Assembly (NCBI RefSeq): GCF_010667685.1
Contig: NZ_WHZW01000020.1
Span: 28,609-69,834 of the forward strand
DNA: 41,226 nt
From: Bifidobacterium aerophilum
GTDB taxonomy: Bacteria > Actinomycetota > Actinomycetes > Actinomycetales > Bifidobacteriaceae
Direction: 5' to 3'
Notes under the pieces: generated by a model
Told to the model about the DNA's origin: nothing
Database searches by the model: none
What the model saw: only the letters and a program-made list of their open reading frames with translations
Shown here: positions 37,816-41,226 of the stretch, piece after piece
Position numbering within the stretch: position 1 is the first letter of the stretch
Layout of the letters: each line of letters begins with the position of its first letter
Made by a program: the position numbers and the translations under genes

Positions 37816-38472
37816 TCACTGCGCGGACGGGCAGGTTCCGGCGAGCGGACAGGCTCCGCAGTCGGGGGTGCGGGCGTGACAGACGGCGCGGCCGTGCAGG
37901 ATCAGACGGTGGGACAGATCCGTCCATTCCTCGGGAGGGAAGCAGGCGCAGATCTCCGCCTCGACCTTGACGGGGTCCGATTTCGCGATCCTCCAGTCGG
38001 ATCGCCAGCGCAACCGTCCGGTCACGCGCATCACATGCGTGTCCACGGGGAATCCGGGCACGCCGAACGCGTTGCCGAGCACCACGTTCGCCGTTTTGCG
38101 CCCCACGCCCGGCAGCATGGTCAGCTCGTCCATCGTGCGCGGCACCACGCCGGCGAACTCATGATCCAACGTCGACGCGAGTCCCAGCAGATGCTTCGCC
38201 TTCGAACGGAAGAAACCGAGCGGGCGGATGATGTCCTCGACCGCTTCCGGGTTCGCGGCGGCCAGTGCGGCCGCATCCGGATACGCGGCGAACAGCGCCG
38301 GCGTGACCGAGTTGACGCGCTTGTCGGTGGTCTGGGCGCTGAGCACCGTCGCCACCAGCAACTCGAAGGGATCGGAGAAATTCAGGGCGCACTTCGGCGC
38401 GGGAAACTCCTCGCACAGCAACGCGTATTCGGCGTGCATGCGGGCCAGCCGGGCCTGTTTCGACTCGCGCAT
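37816..38472 (-). CDS. nth: Endonuclease III
   Basis: The 218-residue DNA glycosylase/AP lyase removes oxidised pyrimidines. It has the helix-hairpin-helix LPGVGRKTANVVLG with the catalytic lysine, the catalytic aspartate in VDTHVMR, and the C-x6-C-x2-C-x5-C iron-sulfur cluster near the C-terminus. ATG 38472 lies 8 bases after the stop of the upstream regulator gene, so the two form an operon; the longer open frame to 38661 runs inside that gene and is rejected. Confidence 0.94.
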   Translation of the reverse strand: MRESKQARLARMHAEYALLCEEFPAPKCALNFSDPFELLVATVLSAQTTDKRVNSVTPALFAAYPDAAALAAANPEAVEDIIRPLGFFRSKAKHLLGLASTLDHEFAGVVPRTMDELTMLPGVGRKTANVVLGNAFGVPGFPVDTHVMRVTGRLRWRSDWRIAKSDPVKVEAEICACFPPEEWTDLSHRLILHGRAVCHARTPDCGACPLAGTCPSAQ

Positions 38473-38480
38473 CGGCCGCT

Positions 38481-39236
38481 TCAGCGTTTGCCGGCGTCGG
38501 GCGTGGCGTCCGTGTCGGACTCGTTCTCGGGCGGGTCGAAACGGTAGCCGACATTGCGCACGGTGCCGATGAGATGCTCGTATTCGCCGCCCAGCTTGGC
38601 GCGCAGACGACGGATATGCACGTCGACGGTACGGGTGCCGCCGTAATAGTCGTAGCCCCACACCTCCTGCAGCAGCTGCGCGCGCGTGAACACGCGGCCC
38701 GGATGCTGCACGAGATACTTGAGCAGTTCGAATTCCTTATACGCCAGATCGATCGGATGACCGTGCAGGGAGGCCGTATAGCCATTCGTGTCGACCACGA
38801 GATCGCCCGAACGGATCTGCCCGTCGGCGCTTACGGTGCCCGCGTCGCCGCCGGTCGCGCCGCCCGCCGTGCCTGCGGCCAGAGGCGAGTTGCCGCGTTC
38901 GGACACGAGTCGCAGACGCCCTTCGACTTCGGCGGGGGACGCGGAGGACACCACCACGTCGGCGATGCCCCACGTGGAGTTCACGACCGTGAACCCGCCC
39001 TCGGTGAGCACGAGCACGATCGGCGTGGACAGTCCGGAGGCATGGATGAGCCGGCACAGCGTCTTCGCCGTGGCCAGGTCGTCGCGCGCGTCGAGGAACA
39101 GGATCGTGTTCTCCGGCATTTTCACGAGACTTGCGGCGTCCATCGGCAACACGCGCACGCGATGCGACAGCAGGGCGAGGGACGGCAGAACGGTCGCGGG
39201 GTCAGCCGCGAACGTCATCAACGTAAGGTCCGTCAC
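38481..39236 (-). CDS. GlnR-like orphan winged-helix response regulator
   Basis: The 251-residue protein has an atypical receiver domain (about 1-115) and an OmpR/PhoB-type winged helix (about 150-235; LAYKEFELLKYLVQHPGRVF then RTVDVHIRRLRAKL). The receiver resembles actinobacterial GlnR: an early LPMDA, FLDARDDLATAKTLCRLI, then VLTEGGFTVVN and WGIADVVV. GlnR works without a partner kinase, and none is seen here. It regulates nitrogen genes in streptomycetes; the targets here are unknown. GTG 39236 has AAGGGGG upstream. A Gly/Ala/Thr linker joins the domains. nth follows in the operon. Confidence 0.78.
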   Translation of the reverse strand: MTDLTLMTFAADPATVLPSLALLSHRVRVLPMDAASLVKMPENTILFLDARDDLATAKTLCRLIHASGLSTPIVLVLTEGGFTVVNSTWGIADVVVSSASPAEVEGRLRLVSERGNSPLAAGTAGGATGGDAGTVSADGQIRSGDLVVDTNGYTASLHGHPIDLAYKEFELLKYLVQHPGRVFTRAQLLQEVWGYDYYGGTRTVDVHIRRLRAKLGGEYEHLIGTVRNVGYRFDPPENESDTDATPDAGKR

Positions 39237-39270
39237 TGTCGCCCCCTTGAACCTGTTCCGATGCGGGAAC

Positions 39271-39297
39271 CGTATGATTCGTACGATTCGTGTGATC
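39271..39297. repeat. Three tandem 9-bp units upstream of the GlnR-like gene
   Basis: CGTATGATT, CGTACGATT and CGTGTGATC follow each other. They could be regulator-binding repeats. The remaining bases to 39573 hold the promoter of the next plus-strand gene (TAGGAT at 39460-39470) and no gene. Confidence 0.4.
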
Positions 39298-39573
39298 GCG
39301 TGCGGTTGTGCCGCGTTCACGCGATATTCATTCGTATCGTATCGTCATTCACGATTGATGACTTATTGTACGCGCACGATATGGACACGGTTGTGCGGTT
39401 TTGTCCGTTCGCGAGGAGGTTGCGTCGGCGTAGGGCGCGAGATTCGGCGGGCCGGGACGTAGGATAGGATGCAGAAGTCGTGATGATCGGCCCGCGGCGG
39501 CCCGGCCTGATGGACCGTGACGGTCCGACGGCGTCCGGTCCGGCGGCGTGGGCGGCGAACAGGGAGCGTATAT

Positions 39574-40317
39574 ATGGACAAGCGTCAGGATGCTGATACG
39601 TCGACGGCGACGGTGGCCAGTGGGGCGGGCGCGCCGTTCTCGAGCAAGTACACGCCCATGTATGCCGTTTTGGCGCTGTTGCCGATGCTGGTGCTGACCG
39701 CCGGTGGCGCCGGCGAGACGGGCGTGCTCGCGTGGACGGTCGTGCTGATGGTGCTGTTCGCGGTCTGCTCGCCGTTGCGCGACGGCGTGCCCGGACGCGT
39801 GATCGCGTTCCTTGCGGGCGCGGTGTCGCTGTGCATTGCCGGTACCGGCCTGATGACGGATCTGCTGTCCGGTTCGGGCGACCGGGCCGCGACCTCGATC
39901 GCATCCATGACGACGGCGCGCGAAGTCGCCTGGTTCGCCGGCGTGGGCGGCCTGCTGGTCGTGCTGATCGTCGTCTCGTTCATCCGACAGATGGCCCGCG
40001 AGGAACGTTCGCATCTCATCCGCGGACTGTCGCACAGCGTGCTTGACGGCGTGGCTCTGATCGCCGCCTCCGGCTGGATGTTCCTGCCCGATTACATGGC
40101 GTTGCCCGATGCCGGCGCGGACAATACGGCCATGATCGCGTCCGCGATCGTCGTGGCGCTGCTGTTCGTCGGACTGTCCGTCGCCTCGAACTGGTGGATG
40201 GCCGAAGCCGATCCGGACGAACACGCTATCCGGCCATGGATCGGCATCGTCGTGCTGCCGACGCTGCTGTCCGGCGTGCTTGTCCCGATCGCTGCCGTCC
40301 TGGCTTCGATCGCATAA
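39574..40317 (+). CDS. Integral membrane protein, function unknown
   Basis: The 247-residue protein has about seven predicted membrane helices after a polar first 25 residues, for example AVLALLPMLVLTAG, GVLAWTVVLMVLFAV, VIAFLAGAVSLCIAG and GLLVVLIVVSFI. No family motif was recognised. ATG 39574 has GGGAG upstream. It stands alone, between the GlnR-like gene and the convergent mntP, and ends at a perfect terminator. Confidence 0.7.
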   Translation: MDKRQDADTSTATVASGAGAPFSSKYTPMYAVLALLPMLVLTAGGAGETGVLAWTVVLMVLFAVCSPLRDGVPGRVIAFLAGAVSLCIAGTGLMTDLLSGSGDRAATSIASMTTAREVAWFAGVGGLLVVLIVVSFIRQMAREERSHLIRGLSHSVLDGVALIAASGWMFLPDYMALPDAGADNTAMIASAIVVALLFVGLSVASNWWMAEADPDEHAIRPWIGIVVLPTLLSGVLVPIAAVLASIA

Positions 40318-40320
40318 CGA

Positions 40321-40347
40321 AAACGCTCCCCGCGGGGAGCGTTTTTG
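40321..40347. terminator. Bidirectional rho-independent terminator
   Basis: AAAACGCTCCCC (40321-40332) and GGGGAGCGTTTT (40335-40346) form a perfect stem with flanking A and T runs, so it serves both the membrane-protein gene and the convergent mntP. Confidence 0.92.
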
Positions 40348-40374
40348 CAGTCTGATCGTAGTTGGGGAGGCGGC

Positions 40375-40935
40375 TCACAGCACGCCGAGATGTTCGAGCA
40401 GCACCTTCACGCCGATCAGGATCAGCACCACGCCGCCGGCGATCTGCGCCGGCTTCTGCCAGCGGGCGCCGAACATGCGTCCGATATACAGTCCGGCAGC
40501 GGAAAACGCGCCGGTCGTCACGCCGATCATGATCACCGACGACCACAGATGCACCTGCATGAACGCGAAGCTCACGCCCACGGCGAACGCGTCGATGCTG
40601 CACGCCACCGCAAGCGGCAGCATGTGCTTCCAATCGAATTCGGCAGTCTCCTTCGCGTTCTCCTCGTCTTCCTCGAACGCCTCGCGGATCATGTTGCCGC
40701 CGATGAACGCCAGCAGCGCGAAGATGATCCAATGGTCGATCGCCGTCACGTAACTCGCGAACGTCGTGGCGAACAGGTAGCCGAGCAACGGGAACAACGC
40801 CTGGAAACCGCCGAACCACAGTGCGGTCTTCAGCGCATCCAGTCCGCGCAGGCGGCGTACGGTCAGGCCTTTGCCGATCGAGACGGCGAAGGCATCCATG
40901 GACACGGACAGGGCAATGAGAAATATCTGCAACAT
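40375..40935 (-). CDS. mntP: Manganese efflux pump MntP
   Basis: The 186-residue inner-membrane protein has six helices in two similar halves. Conserved aspartates are in SMDAFAVSIGKG (helix 1) and SIDAFAVGVSFAF (helix 4), as in MntP (YebN), which exports Mn2+. A short acidic loop (EEDEENAKE) lies between the halves. ATG 40935 was chosen as the family start; it has no strong Shine-Dalgarno, in line with control by the leader. Confidence 0.93.
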   Translation of the reverse strand: MLQIFLIALSVSMDAFAVSIGKGLTVRRLRGLDALKTALWFGGFQALFPLLGYLFATTFASYVTAIDHWIIFALLAFIGGNMIREAFEEDEENAKETAEFDWKHMLPLAVACSIDAFAVGVSFAFMQVHLWSSVIMIGVTTGAFSAAGLYIGRMFGARWQKPAQIAGGVVLILIGVKVLLEHLGVL

Positions 40936-41104
40936 AGCTGGTTCACACAAGGTTCATCCCGCCGGTCTCCCCACGGGATGGGCCTCGACGGGATACGTGT
41001 ATCCGCCTACGCCTAGGGGTACCGACACTGAGAACTGCCGGGCAGCCAGCCGGGCTTTGAATCCGAAGCGAATGCTGTTCGCATGTCGTCAATTACGAGG
41101 GAAC
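40936..41104 (-). promoter_or_regulatory. Long structured leader of mntP, candidate manganese riboswitch
   Basis: A -10 box TATACT (minus, 41110-41105) would give a leader of about 160 bases. It contains a CATCCCG/CGGGATG stem near the start codon (within 40955-40980) whose loop holds GGGGAGACC, recalling the GAGACC of yybP-ykoY manganese riboswitches that often precede mntP. The 5' GGGGAGUA part was not found, so the class is unproven. Confidence 0.35.
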
Positions 41105-41110
41105 AGTATA

Positions 41111-41226
41111 CACCGTTTTCGCCGGCGGCGTCTTTCGCGGCCTTTCACCGGACCGTGTTTGCTGTTCTGATGGAGGGGTGGGAATAGTTAGAGGCTTCTA
41201 GGCAGAATGGGTGGTGCCTAAACCTA
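41111..41226. other. Gene-free end of the window
   Basis: No open frame of note is seen. A short inverted repeat TAGGCA (41199-41204)/TGCCTA (41215-41220) lies near the edge. It is probably part of the upstream region of the next gene. Confidence 0.4.

Overview
The window looks like a chromosomal segment of a high-GC actinobacterium, most probably Bifidobacterium. The pointers are an HspR-type HAIR operator in front of clpB, a Rho with a long Arg/Asp-rich N-terminal insert, the gatC-gatA-gatB order, a DUF2469 gene, LPXTG pilins with a poly-G tract, and many promoters whose -10 box lies seven bases before an ATG with no Shine-Dalgarno sequence. The species cannot be fixed from the sequence alone. 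No rRNA, tRNA, CRISPR array or complete insertion sequence was seen.

Layout. 1-1.2 kb: a 102-bp tandem repeat, then an AEC-family permease on the minus strand. 1.4-4.2 kb: clpB with its heat-shock operator. 4.2-4.5 kb: a ~240-bp palindromic element. 4.6-7.8 kb: a divergent copper module, copA (minus) and csoR (plus), around a CsoR-type palindrome. 7.85-10.8 kb: rmuC, an orotate-PRTase-like gene and a SpoU methyltransferase. 10.9-14.3 kb: gatCAB. 14.5-17.8 kb: GNAT acetyltransferase, DUF2469, and an FAD oxidoreductase of the UDP-galactopyranose-mutase/amine-oxidase type. 17.8-18.1 kb: a pair of 105-bp palindromic elements. 18.3-20.4 kb: rho. 20.7-27.0 kb: two-gene pilus locus (large tip/adhesin pilin and backbone pilin) without a sortase. 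27.0-28.6 kb: HTH protein, a HigBA-like toxin-antitoxin pair and a DnaA-box-like cluster. 28.6-33.2 kb: aminotransferase and divergent Lrp regulator, chorismate mutase, and a large secreted protein. 33.3-37.7 kb: valS and an orphan peptide-binding protein, minus strand. 37.8-39.2 kb: a GlnR-like regulator with nth. 39.6-41.2 kb: a membrane protein and mntP with a long structured leader.

The most unusual items are as follows. (1) The pilin gene has nine G's right after its translation start. The best-placed ribosome binding site and ATG (20846) are out of frame with the pilin in this assembly and would be in frame with ten G's, so this looks like a phase-variation switch. (2) The copper ATPase has a cupredoxin domain at the N-terminus and a YHS domain at the C-terminus, apparently lacks the whole nucleotide-binding N-domain, and has an internal Shine-Dalgarno plus ATG that could make a free 64-residue YHS protein. 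(3) Several families of palindromic elements lie between genes. (4) A cluster of DnaA-box-like sites lies next to a toxin-antitoxin pair bracketed by a repeated hairpin.

Most remaining genes are core housekeeping functions (translation, transcription termination, repair, amino-acid metabolism). Coordinates include stop codons. Several starts were moved inward from the longest open frame on the basis of ribosome binding sites, leaderless promoters or family N-termini, as noted in each entry.
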